This document shows positions 1 through 7,858 of a stretch of DNA of 21,362 bases, piece after piece. The number at the start of each line of letters is the position of its first letter. Position 1 is the first letter of the stretch. The translations under genes and the position numbers were made by a program. Origin of the DNA: CAZXMB01 sp964641715 (lineage in GTDB: Bacteria > Desulfobacterota > BSN033 > UBA1163); NCBI GenBank assembly GCA_964641715.1, contig CAZXMB010000032.1, positions 1-21,362 of the forward strand. Direction: 5' to 3'. A model generated the notes under the pieces. It worked only from the letters and a program-made list of their open reading frames with translations. It made no database searches and was not told the DNA's origin.

Positions 1-9
1 TATATCTTT

Positions 10-62
10 TGTAGGGCAACCCTTCAGGGTTGCTTTAAGCAAGGCTAAAGCCTTGTGCTACA
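10..62. repeat. Dual-hairpin dispersed repeat with short terminal inverted repeats
   Basis: The element begins TGTAG (10-14) and ends CTACA (58-62), a perfect 5-bp inverted pair. Inside are two hairpins: GCAACCCT-TC-AGGGTTGC at 16-33 (8-bp perfect stem) and GCAAGGCT-AA-AGCCTTGT at 39-56 (7 of 8 paired). This is the layout of a small non-autonomous repeat (MITE- or REP-like). It lies about 50 bp past the stop of the TPR gene. It could help end transcription, but there is no T-tract after either stem, so I call it a repeat and not a terminator. Confidence 0.7.
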
Positions 63-114
63 TGTAAAACGATTTAATGCGTTTGTATTAGTATCTTGTA
101 ATTGGGTATTTTAT

Positions 115-1266
115 TCATTCCTTTTTCCCGCGCTTTGACTCCGTCAGATGAATGATCCTCCTTTGAACTTTTAATGCCAGATCCGGATATGATTTTTGAG
201 AGAGCTGGACAAATTGTTGATAGTGATGAATGGCCGATTCCCTGTCTTTCATCTCCTCGTAAAGAATCCCTAAGTTATAATGGACTTCCCCATAAAAGGG
301 GTTAAGGTGAAGTGCTTTCTGGTAGGCCTCCATTGCCTTTTCCGGTTTTCCCTGTTTCTTATAGAGGGTCCCGAGGTGGAGGTAACTTTCGATGTGATTG
401 GGGTTGACTGAAAGGGCCTTCTGAAAAACCTCACTGGCTTTTTCATATTCTCCTCTGAGGTAGAAGAGGATGCCGAGGTTATTGAGGCCTTTTTCATATC
501 CGGGATTGATTTCAACGGCCTTCTGATAATTTCTGAGGGCACTCTCGAGATCGCCTATCTCCTGATAGATAATTCCGAGATTGTTATAGGCCTCCACATA
601 GAAGGGGTTCAATTCAATTACCTTCTGATAAGCCCCAATGGCCTTTAAGGTCTCTCCTTTTTGATAGGACTGGACACCTGAATTGAAGTGGGTGAGGATT
701 TCGGAATTCAGGATGAGCTCCCTTTTGCCCTTTTCTTCCACTCCGGCAAGGGAGGTTTGAGAATTTTCTTTCGGAGATGGGGACGGAGGAATAGGTTTTT
801 CCTGAGCGATATCCTTTCGGACTAACTCCACTTTTTTGGCCTTCTTTTTCGTGGCAGGGGGTTCGGCAATGGGCTGTCTCTCTTTCTTATCAAGGGAAAA
901 TTCTTTCACCGATTCTTCTTTTTCCAATGGTGTGGAGGAGGATAATTCTTTTCGTTCCTGACCGGGTTCAACCTTTTGAATCTCGATTGGCGATCCAGGT
1001 GAACTCCTTTCAATTTTTGGAAAAGAAGGTCTTTTCTCCTTGGTTAAAACCTTTTGACTCAATGCGGGAGGGGGAGGCGTGAAGAAAGACCTCCAGAAGA
1101 CGAATAAGAAGATAAGAAGACCCAAACATAGCGCACCCGTTATCACCCACCATGGTTTAACAGCCCTTTTTCCTGCCGGACCGGAAGTTGAGAAAAACGG
1201 AGTTTCTTTCCCGCCTTTTCGTCGGAGCTGTTGGGCTTTCTTCAGGGCATCGATAATCAAACTCAT
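115..1266 (-). CDS. MshN/GspB-like TPR protein with one N-terminal membrane segment
   Basis: The protein has 383 residues. It opens with MSLIIDALKKAQ, resembling the GspB/MshN N-terminus, followed by one transmembrane helix at about 39-58 (WWVITGALCLGLLIFLFVFW). A charged, Pro/Lys/Glu-rich linker covers about 65-180, and five TPR repeats cover about 191-360, each with the NPx.YxExxxNLGxxY pattern. The layout predicts a short cytoplasmic tail, an inner-membrane anchor and a periplasmic TPR domain that would act as an assembly scaffold, perhaps for the secretin. The ATG overlaps the TGA of the upstream ATPase gene (ATGA), with GGGGAGGG as ribosome binding site, so the two are translationally coupled. 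In MSHA clusters mshN follows mshM in the same way. It is the last gene of the pilus run visible here. The role is inferred from family and position. Confidence 0.85.
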   Translation of the reverse strand: MSLIIDALKKAQQLRRKGGKETPFFSTSGPAGKRAVKPWWVITGALCLGLLIFLFVFWRSFFTPPPPALSQKVLTKEKRPSFPKIERSSPGSPIEIQKVEPGQERKELSSSTPLEKEESVKEFSLDKKERQPIAEPPATKKKAKKVELVRKDIAQEKPIPPSPSPKENSQTSLAGVEEKGKRELILNSEILTHFNSGVQSYQKGETLKAIGAYQKVIELNPFYVEAYNNLGIIYQEIGDLESALRNYQKAVEINPGYEKGLNNLGILFYLRGEYEKASEVFQKALSVNPNHIESYLHLGTLYKKQGKPEKAMEAYQKALHLNPFYGEVHYNLGILYEEMKDRESAIHHYQQFVQLSQKSYPDLALKVQRRIIHLTESKRGKKE

Positions 1267-2342
1267 TTTTTACCCTCCCCGGGAGACAGTTCAGATCCCC
1301 TTGAAGGGTTTTTCCGGTAAATCCCATCGGTCTTTTTCTGATCCGCTGGCAGAACAGGATCTGAGGTTTGAGCCTGGCCTGATATCCGGAGGTAGAGGCC
1401 CTGAATCTTTTCTTGAAGGGGGGGGAGATAGCCCTGATGGAGCAGGATCATGACCGTTAACAGAAAAATCAGGATTCCCAGAAGAGCTATACGAAGGGGA
1501 GGAAAGTAATTTGAAAAAACGGCAGAGGGGATAGACTCCTCCCCTTCCAGCTCCTTTCTTGCCTTCTTGATGATCTCCCTGTCAATCTGAGAGGTCTCCC
1601 CGACAAAACCACCCAACAGGGCCCGGTCACAGACAAGATTAATCAATCTCGGCGTTCCCTTTGAAAAATGGTAGATCTCCTTCAGGGCGGGTTTTGAGAA
1701 GGTGATTCCCCCCTGAGAGCCCGCGATCATCAGTCGCTGGTAGATATAGGACTCCGTCTCCTTTTGCGTGAGCGGACGGAGATGGTGACGGATGGCAATC
1801 CTCTGATTCAACTGTTTCAGTTCATCGGAACGGAGTTTCTCATCCAGCTCCAGTTGGCCCAATAATACGATCTGAAGCATCTTCTCCTTTTCGGTTTCTA
1901 AGTTTGAGAGCATCCGGATCTGCTCCAGAACTTGAGGAGAAAGGTTTTGAGCCTCGTCGATGATAAGCACGGCATTCTTGCCCTGAGTCAAATAGTGGAT
2001 CAGCAATTTATTAAGGGCATCAATCCGCTCCTTTCTCGATCTCCCTTTTGATGGAAATCCAAAATCGAGAAGGATCGATTCCAGCAATTCCTCTTCGGTA
2101 AGAAATGAGTTGAAGATGACAGCGGTTTTGACCTTCTCGTCCAGTTTTTCGAGGATGGCGCGGCAGATGGTCGTCTTTCCTGTCCCGATCTGTCCGGTGA
2201 TGACGATAAACCCCTCCCGATGATGGATTCCGTAAAGGAGATAATCCATTGCTGCCCGATGACTCTCGCTCAAAAAGAGAAATTGAGGGTCAGGGGTTAA
2301 GGAGAAGGGTTTTTCTTTTAAACCGTAAAATTCGAGATACAT
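1263..2342 (-). CDS. mshM: ExeA/MshM-type AAA ATPase with C-terminal membrane segment
   Basis: This 359-residue protein starts MYLEFYGLKEKPFSLTPDP, the signature opening of the ExeA/GspA/MshM family. Walker A is GQIGTGKTT at 50-58 and Walker B is AVLIIDEAQNL with D129/E130. A second helical ATPase region follows to about 265, then one transmembrane helix at about 284-302 and a short periplasmic tail without an obvious peptidoglycan-binding domain. Homologues use ATP to help position or assemble the outer-membrane secretin. It lies between the secretin and the TPR protein, as in mshL-mshM-mshN. The ATG is two bases from an assembly gap, so its ribosome binding site is not visible. The family call is firm; the choice of mshM over exeA rests on neighbours. 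Confidence 0.88.
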   Translation of the reverse strand: MYLEFYGLKEKPFSLTPDPQFLFLSESHRAAMDYLLYGIHHREGFIVITGQIGTGKTTICRAILEKLDEKVKTAVIFNSFLTEEELLESILLDFGFPSKGRSRKERIDALNKLLIHYLTQGKNAVLIIDEAQNLSPQVLEQIRMLSNLETEKEKMLQIVLLGQLELDEKLRSDELKQLNQRIAIRHHLRPLTQKETESYIYQRLMIAGSQGGITFSKPALKEIYHFSKGTPRLINLVCDRALLGGFVGETSQIDREIIKKARKELEGEESIPSAVFSNYFPPLRIALLGILIFLLTVMILLHQGYLPPLQEKIQGLYLRISGQAQTSDPVLPADQKKTDGIYRKNPSRGSELSPGEGKK

Positions 2343-2344
2343 CT

Positions 2345-2444
2345 NNNNNNNNNNNNNNNNNNNNNNNNNNNNNNNNNNNNNNNNNNNNNNNNNNNNNNNN
2401 NNNNNNNNNNNNNNNNNNNNNNNNNNNNNNNNNNNNNNNNNNNN
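2345..2444. other. Assembly gap (100 N)
   Basis: Exactly 100 unknown bases. It hides the last codons of the secretin gene and the ribosome binding site of the AAA ATPase gene. The two edges share no clear overlap, so unlike the gap at 8361-8460 some true sequence is probably missing. Confidence 0.97.
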
Positions 2445-4081
2445 ACCTTTTTTCCGATCTGGAGGGTAGGGGTGATCATAATCACCAGTTCGGAATTCCT
2501 TTTCTTTTCCGACTTATAACGGAAGGCCCCTCCCAGGAGCGGAATCGATTGCAAGACAGGGACACCCACATAAGACTCTTCGGTCTTCTCCTGCATCAGT
2601 CCGGCGATGATGATGGTCTGGTTATCCTTCACCCTCACCGTGGTATCGGTTTCCCGCACACTGAGCAGAGGGAAGGTGGTTTTACCGTCCGGAGTGACTT
2701 TCTCCCCGGTTTTTTCCGTAATGCTGGGATGAATATTCATCATGACGGTCCCATCTTCTGCAATTTGGGGGGTCACGTCGAGAATAATTCCCACATCAAT
2801 GGTCATGGGCTGGATGATCTGAGTCACCGTGGTCTGAGTGGCTACGGCTCCGGTGATAAAGAAGACATCCTGATTTCCAACCCGGATGATCGCTTTCTGA
2901 TTATTCAGGGTGGAGATGGTGGGGCTGGAGAGGACCTTTACATCTCCGTACTCAGAGATGGCCTGCATGATATCCGAGAGGGCCACCTCCGTTCCTCCCG
3001 CACCCACCGCAAGGATACCTCCGTAGGGTTTGATCTTGAAGAGCCCGGGGGTGCTGGTCGTCGTTCCGGTAGCGGTGTCTCCAAGCAGGTAGCCGCCTGT
3101 TCCTCCTGGATATCCTGTTGTCCCTGCCTTATCGGTGAGTCCCCAGGCCAGATTGATGGACCGGGGGAGACCCTCGATCACCTTCCAGTTGATTCCCTCC
3201 TTATGCTCATCCGTGAGAATGACCTCGAGGATCTTTGCCTGAATGGTGACCTGTCTCTGGGAGCTCCCTTCCATCATTTCGAGATAGGAGGCAATCTTAT
3301 TTAAATTGAGAGGATAGTCGGTGACCAGAATGACTCCAGTCGATTTATTGGTGATCAGTCGCTTACCCCTGCTGTCCGTTCTGGTCCAGGTTGTCGTCGA
3401 CTCCTGCCGTTCGGGTGGTTCTTTGGGCTTCTCCTCAATTGAACCAAAGATCATTGCTTCCAATCCTTTTTGAATCTCTTTCCATAGATCCATTTCATCC
3501 GTGCTGACCAGATCGCTATAGCCTGTCCGGGCACCGGAAGAGGGGGCAGTGGCCTGCTGGCCTGCAATGACCCCTGACTGCAGACCTCCACCGGTACTGG
3601 CATAGATCTCCCTTTTCCCGCCTCTTTTGGTGGCCATATAGTTGAGCGTGAAGAGACGGGTTTCCATCCGGGGCCTTAAGATTTTGATAAACCTTCCTTC
3701 GAGATGATAGGTCCATCCCAGAGGGGTGAGGATAGCCTCCAGGGCTTCCTTCAGGGTGACCCGTTTCAGGTCGATGGTCACCTTACCGCTCAACTCAGGA
3801 TCCACCACGATATTGTATTCGCTCTCTCTGGAGAAGGCCAGGAGGATGTCCTGAACGTTTAAATCCCTTGCATAAAAGGAGTAAAGTTTCTCAGGGATCT
3901 TCTTCGCTTCTTCCCTCTGGGGAATGACCAGTTCCTTCAACCTCTCTTCAGGGGGTGGACCTGGTTTTTGGGGCTCGGCCACCTGAGCCGGTAATTTCGG
4001 CCTCTCTTTGGTAGGGGTTGTGGCACAGCCCATTGCCCAGAGAAGACAAATTAAAAATATAAAAAAGATTCTTATTTTCAT
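2445..4081 (-). CDS. mshL: MshL/PilQ-type outer-membrane secretin, lipoprotein (3' end lost in gap)
   Basis: About 545 residues are readable before the gap. The N-terminus is a lipoprotein signal peptide ending AMGC (Cys19). An STN/secretin N0 domain lies at about 67-135 (LNVQDILLAFSRESEYNIVV and following). After a Gly/Ser-rich stretch the secretin core starts near 275 (VTIQAKILEVIL) and includes VLSSPTISTLNNQKA, IDVGIILDVTPQI and TVRVKDNQTIIIAGLM, the typical end of the secretin beta-barrel. The readable part stops at MITPTLQIGKK, so only a few residues should be missing. Secretins form the outer-membrane channel through which the pilus passes. The start has a strong GGAGGTAAGG site. Apparent coding past the gap belongs to the ATPase region and is not part of this protein. 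Confidence 0.92.
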
Positions 4082-4115
4082 CGTCCCTTACCTCCTTCCC
4101 ACACCTCCAAGGGGG

Positions 4116-4559
4116 TTATCTCTCTTCAACCGTTAATTTTAAAGGGCTCTGATCCAGGAGGATCGTCCTCTTCTTCCCTCCCTTTTCAAGGATGACACGA
4201 TCGGGTTTAATCTCAACGACTTTCTCATCCCTGATGGAATCCCCGATCGAAACAATCATTCGATCGATCGAGGCCAACCGGATATGATCACTGATTAAGA
4301 TGGCTTTGAGCTTTAAAGGGGTTTCAGCAGGTGGAGTGTCCGGTATGACGGAAACTCCCTTAACCCCTTGAACCGTCCCCTCTTTCGAGAGAGGACGGAT
4401 TCCCGAAGGTAATGAGAAAGGATCTCTTAAGGTTCCCTGGAAGAGCGTCTTCCCCTTGGTCTGGCCGGGGCTCTCCCCCGGTCCAATCCATATCATCTCA
4501 ATCGTAAAGAGAGTGGTTATCACGGTTAGAGTCAGGAATAGTTTTTGAATCTTTTTCAT
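4116..4559 (-). CDS. pilP: PilP/MshK-like pilus assembly protein
   Basis: From this start the protein has 147 residues: MKKIQK, one hydrophobic segment at about 7-26, and a C-terminal domain resembling the PilP/GspC homology region (LKAILISDHIRLASID, then VSIGDSI...VVEIKPDRVILEKGGKK). The DPF motif before it (RDPFSLPSG) is common in PilP proteins. Such proteins link the inner-membrane PilMNO platform to the secretin. I chose the ATG at 4559 because it puts the hydrophobic segment at the N-terminus and has GAGAAG upstream. A longer frame starts at 4601 inside the pilO gene and adds 14 polar residues. It follows pilO and precedes the secretin, as mshK does. The sequence family is weakly conserved, so position carries much of the call. 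Confidence 0.8.
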   Translation of the reverse strand: MKKIQKLFLTLTVITTLFTIEMIWIGPGESPGQTKGKTLFQGTLRDPFSLPSGIRPLSKEGTVQGVKGVSVIPDTPPAETPLKLKAILISDHIRLASIDRMIVSIGDSIRDEKVVEIKPDRVILEKGGKKRTILLDQSPLKLTVEER

Positions 4560-4584
4560 CTCAGCTTCTCTCTGTTTCTCGTTG

Positions 4585-5151
4585 TCATGATGAAGTGACA
4601 TACATCATGACCCCCATCGTGACCTTCAGATAAGGCTGGAGTTCTTCGTTTCGCTCCACCTGAAGATTTTCGATATGAATGATAAAGGGGAGCTCCTCCA
4701 TTCCCCTTAAGTATGTTCCTAACTTGGTAAAGGTGGCGTTGAAGACCATCTGGACCGATACTTTCCTGAACTCAAAAGGAGGGCTCCCTTTCTTCCCTTC
4801 CGGGACGGGAATCCTCTCTTCCTGAGGAGTAATAGAGATGATCTTCATCTGCGGGGAATTACACTCTTTTGCTAAATGCCTCAGAAAGAACCTGAATTCC
4901 TCACCTCTTAAAATCCGTTCATTTAGGCCTTTCAATTCCTTTTCAAGACGGAGGATTTCGGATTCAGCCGCTTCTACCCCTTTGAGGATAAGGTTTAACT
5001 CCTGCAATTTTAAATCGGTTGCCTTGATCTCTGTCCGGAGACTCGAAATTTTACGGCTCTGGGGGGTATAGTAGATGCGGTCAAAAATAAAAACCGAAAT
5101 GGCAATACAGGCCAGGACGAATAATATTTTTTCTCTGCTCTTCAACTTCAT
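4585..5151 (-). CDS. pilO: PilO/MshJ-like inner-membrane pilus assembly protein
   Basis: The protein has 188 residues with one transmembrane helix at about 9-24 (ILFVLACIAISVFIFD), a coiled coil at about 32-82 rich in Leu/Glu/Lys, and a C-terminal alpha/beta domain ending KVTMGVMMYV. This is the standard PilO layout: PilO pairs with PilN through the coiled coils and forms the inner-membrane alignment complex. It starts 3 bp after the stop of the PilM-PilN fusion and is followed by the PilP-like gene, giving the order M-N-O-P-Q. Confidence 0.88.
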   Translation of the reverse strand: MKLKSREKILFVLACIAISVFIFDRIYYTPQSRKISSLRTEIKATDLKLQELNLILKGVEAAESEILRLEKELKGLNERILRGEEFRFFLRHLAKECNSPQMKIISITPQEERIPVPEGKKGSPPFEFRKVSVQMVFNATFTKLGTYLRGMEELPFIIHIENLQVERNEELQPYLKVTMGVMMYVTSS

Positions 5152-5154
5152 AGG

Positions 5155-6897
5155 TTATGGTTTATCCTTCCTCAATCCCTCCAAATTTCCTCCGATCTTT
5201 GAGAGGGAGGGTGGATGATCAGATTGAATATCACATAGGACCTCGAATTCAGCGGACGAGCGGTTATAGGATTTATTCTCCTCTGCCGAGAAGAGTTTTA
5301 CATTTTTAAAGAGAGAAGACCTCTCAAGGCGTTCAATGATTTGAGCCAATGCGTTAAGGCATTGGGTGTCGTTTCCAAAAGCGATGCCGCTGAGATAGAG
5401 AACTACCCGGTCATCTTCCTGTGATTCGGCTTCCTGGGGTTTTGAGGTTCGAGAAGCCTTTCTGATCGGTTTTGATTTTGGTTGAATCTCAAGAGAGGTG
5501 AGGGTGACATTTTCAGGGATTATCTGACTGATTTCTCCCAATATTCTCCTGTATGGAATTGGGAAGACCCTCAGGGACGGAAAGAGGGAGATCTCCTGTC
5601 TCATCTTATTCTCTCTCTCCTTCAAAAGAAGGAGCGTGGATTTCAGGGTTTCGAGCTTTGTTACACGTCCAACTTTTTCATCCCTTTCCTTCTGGAGAAC
5701 GGCGACCCTGGAGCTCATTGACCAGATGATCAACATAAAGAGGATGGCCGCAATCACCGGAGCAATAAGAGGGATCATCTTAACAGCCTGAATTTTCGAC
5801 AACAGGGGCTCCCTGGGAGGAAGTAACTCCACCCTCCTGGGTCCAGGAAGTGCCACACCCGTAGCGATGGCAAAGGAGGATCCCACCTGGTTTAACAGGG
5901 ATAAATCGATCTTCTTCGGATCAAAGAGAACCTCACCGAGGGGGTTGAAAGGCTCGACAGGGATTCGAAGCTCACTTTCAAGATAAGAAACAAGGTTTTT
6001 CAGATGAGCTCCTCCACCCGTGAGGATAACCCTGTCAATTCGTTCTATATTAAATTGGCTTTGATAATAGGTAAGAGAGCGTCCTATTTCTGCGGCCCAT
6101 CTCTCAATGACAGGCCTCATCAAAAAGGTCATCTTCAACAAATCCGTCGGTTGACCGGCACTTTTTTCCTGAGAGGATTGTGAGGAAAAACCCACCTCCT
6201 TTTTTATCTTCTCAGCCTCTTCATAAGTAAGATTGGGTTCTCCGTCCATCAGGGCCCGGGTGATATCCGCTCCCGCGGGGGTCATTTCCCGGGTGAAGTG
6301 AAGAATTCCCTCCCTGAAGAGGTAGAGTTTTGTTTTTTCGGCACCGAGATCGATGGCAGCAACCGTCTCTTCCTTTTTGATCCGGTCCCATTTCAACAGG
6401 CCATTCCAGAGAGCAACAGGGGCCACACCGACGTGAACAGGCTCAAGCCCTGCATCTCTCACCATGGAAAGGGTTTTTTCAACGAGCTGATCCGGACAGG
6501 CAATGACCATCAAATCCAATTTTTTAACATTTTCTTCGACGAATTCGCCGAGAATATCGAAATCGATCCGGGCGGTTTCAACAGGGAAGGGAAGTTGCTC
6601 CTTTATTTCCCAGCGGATGGCTTCCCTGAGTTCTTTCTCAGGGATGGAAGGCATGGTCATCCTCCTGACATGATATCCTGAGCCAGCAACCGTAAGCCTT
6701 ATTTTTTTAGTCTTAAGCCCCGCTTCCCCAATCAGGGCTTTGAGGGTTTCAGCGGTTGATTTGATCTCTTCCCGGTCCTTTCCATATGGGATTTCCTTCA
6801 CTCCTATACGGGTCAGGAAAAGCCCTTCGGAGGTCTTTTTAAACCCTATTAATTTAATGGAATGAGAACCAATGTCCAAACCGATGATCTCTGACAT
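5155..6897 (-). CDS. pilM: PilM-PilN fusion protein of the pilus alignment complex
   Basis: A 580-residue protein carries two proteins that are usually separate. Residues 1-350 are an actin-like PilM: GLDIGSHSIKL at 5-15, AAIDLGAEKTKLYL at 180-193 and a nucleotide-loop motif VILTGGGAHLKNL at 290-302. Residues 353-580 match PilN: PRRVELLPPREP, where PilN has its INLLP motif, one transmembrane helix at about 374-394, a coiled coil to about 440 and a ferredoxin-like periplasmic domain (NVTLTSLEIQ). In most T4P systems PilM binds the short cytoplasmic tail of PilN, so a covalent link is plausible and is analogous to GspL in type II secretion. TAGGA precedes the ATG. The reading frame is unbroken, so this is a true fusion and not a missed stop. 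Confidence 0.9.
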   Translation of the reverse strand: MSEIIGLDIGSHSIKLIGFKKTSEGLFLTRIGVKEIPYGKDREEIKSTAETLKALIGEAGLKTKKIRLTVAGSGYHVRRMTMPSIPEKELREAIRWEIKEQLPFPVETARIDFDILGEFVEENVKKLDLMVIACPDQLVEKTLSMVRDAGLEPVHVGVAPVALWNGLLKWDRIKKEETVAAIDLGAEKTKLYLFREGILHFTREMTPAGADITRALMDGEPNLTYEEAEKIKKEVGFSSQSSQEKSAGQPTDLLKMTFLMRPVIERWAAEIGRSLTYYQSQFNIERIDRVILTGGGAHLKNLVSYLESELRIPVEPFNPLGEVLFDPKKIDLSLLNQVGSSFAIATGVALPGPRRVELLPPREPLLSKIQAVKMIPLIAPVIAAILFMLIIWSMSSRVAVLQKERDEKVGRVTKLETLKSTLLLLKERENKMRQEISLFPSLRVFPIPYRRILGEISQIIPENVTLTSLEIQPKSKPIRKASRTSKPQEAESQEDDRVVLYLSGIAFGNDTQCLNALAQIIERLERSSLFKNVKLFSAEENKSYNRSSAEFEVLCDIQSDHPPSLSKIGGNLEGLRKDKP

Positions 6898-6901
6898 CTT
6901 T

Positions 6902-6946
6902 AATTCCTAAATTCCACAATCCCCATTCCGAGATCCAAATTCAAAA
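6902..6946. repeat. One-sided degenerate array of GGATT/GGAAT-type units
   Basis: The stretch between the pilX-like stop and the pilMN ribosome binding site, read on the minus strand, contains several loosely repeated units (GGATCTCGGAATGGGGATTGTGGAATT is spread over about 27 bases). The units resemble the arrays flanking the four-helix-bundle genes, but I see no inverted partner. It may be a decayed arm. Confidence 0.4.
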
Positions 6947-7858
6947 TCAGCAACTCGGCAATCTATTGCCAGCGGAATCGAGATTGAAGGTGTAAGAATC
7001 TCCTGTTCCCAATAAGCCTGTATAAAAAATAATAATGATGTTAGCTCCATTTGCAATATTGGCGTTCCAATAAACTAATACATTGATCACCTGATTCGGG
7101 ATAATGGTCTGACTTGGGTTTCCAATTGGACGATTTAAATTTTGAGGAGCACCTCCATTGAAATAAACCCCTGCATATTTCCGAACTCCATTCATATCAA
7201 CCCTTGTTATCCTCCTTGGTACCCCTGTCTGTGTCCAGGAGGCGGAAAAAGACCGAAGCACAACATTCGTATTTCTCACATTGGTGAGGTAAAATCGAGC
7301 CCTTCTGGTTCCAAGAGCCCAGCAGGGAACAGGTGAAGCAGGGTCGAAGGTCAGCCTGAGGAATTGAGTGAAATTAGAAGCGGAAACAACTCTTCTTTCG
7401 GTAGAATTGGTGATCTCACCGGTAGAGGTCAGCACGTTAGTTGCAGGATCGTAATTGATGGTGAACCTTCCATTCCCGAGATTCCGTTGATTATTTCCAG
7501 CGTCGTTCAAACGATCGATGTCTAAACGGGAGGGAACGCCATCCGTTGTCCCTCTCCAACCTCGATCTGAGGCATAACGAACAGCATACTCCACCCCGGA
7601 TTGAGCGATGAAGAAAGCCTGATTGGAGTAGATGGGGAATCTGACCGATTTATGTTTGGTAGGGATGAGGTACGTGAGGACATAACCGATCGTGACCAGC
7701 AGGAGCATCGCGATGATTAAGAAGAGGACAGAGAGTCCTCTGGAGTTCTTGAGAGTAAAAATCCCTCCCAACCTCTCTTTATTAAAGGGAGGGGTAATCA
7801 TTCCTCCTTTTTTAAAGGAGGATGAAGGGGGATTATTGTTTACCACTATTTTCTTCAA
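6947..7858 (-). CDS. PilX/MshP-like pilus minor subunit with repeat-derived N-terminus
   Basis: About 303 residues if the TTG at 7858 is used; that TTG overlaps the TGA of the pilW-like gene (TTGA) and has AGGAG upstream. The pilin-like core begins SRGLSVLFLIIAMLLLVTIGYVL, a long hydrophobic helix after a possible RG/LSVL cleavage point, then FFIAQSGVEYAVRYA, typical of PilX_N proteins. The usual Glu5 of mature pilins is absent, as in PilX and GspK tip subunits. The rest is a beta-rich domain with Cys177 (in PVPCWALG) and the C-terminal Cys303. The first ~33 residues (NNNPPSSSFKKGG...PPFNKERLGG) are encoded by a dispersed repeat. The true start could lie further in, for example at the internal ATG of MITPP. 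Confidence 0.75.
   Translation of the reverse strand: MKKIVVNNNPPSSSFKKGGMITPPFNKERLGGIFTLKNSRGLSVLFLIIAMLLLVTIGYVLTYLIPTKHKSVRFPIYSNQAFFIAQSGVEYAVRYASDRGWRGTTDGVPSRLDIDRLNDAGNNQRNLGNGRFTINYDPATNVLTSTGEITNSTERRVVSASNFTQFLRLTFDPASPVPCWALGTRRARFYLTNVRNTNVVLRSFSASWTQTGVPRRITRVDMNGVRKYAGVYFNGGAPQNLNRPIGNPSQTIIPNQVINVLVYWNANIANGANIIIIFYTGLLGTGDSYTFNLDSAGNRLPSC
7761..7838. repeat. G/C-run palindromic repeat inside the pilX-like leader (two units)
   Basis: There are two adjacent units of the same kind: CCTCCC...CTTTATTAAAGGGAGG near 7764-7794 and CCTCCTTTTTTAAAGGAGG at 7803-7821, each a palindrome around an A/T centre. The block ends GGGGGATTATTG at 7827-7838, which recurs at the end of the repeat at 8542-8589. 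Read on the minus strand it stays open and encodes a Pro-Pro...Lys-Gly-Gly peptide. Confidence 0.75.

Noticed and set aside
10..62. Rho-independent terminator for the pilus operon
   Set aside because: The hairpins are good, but neither is followed by a T-tract in the direction of transcription.
2249..3304. Long plus-strand open frame opposite the secretin and ATPase genes
   Set aside because: It runs through the N gap, has no recognisable domain and lies antisense to two clear pilus genes.
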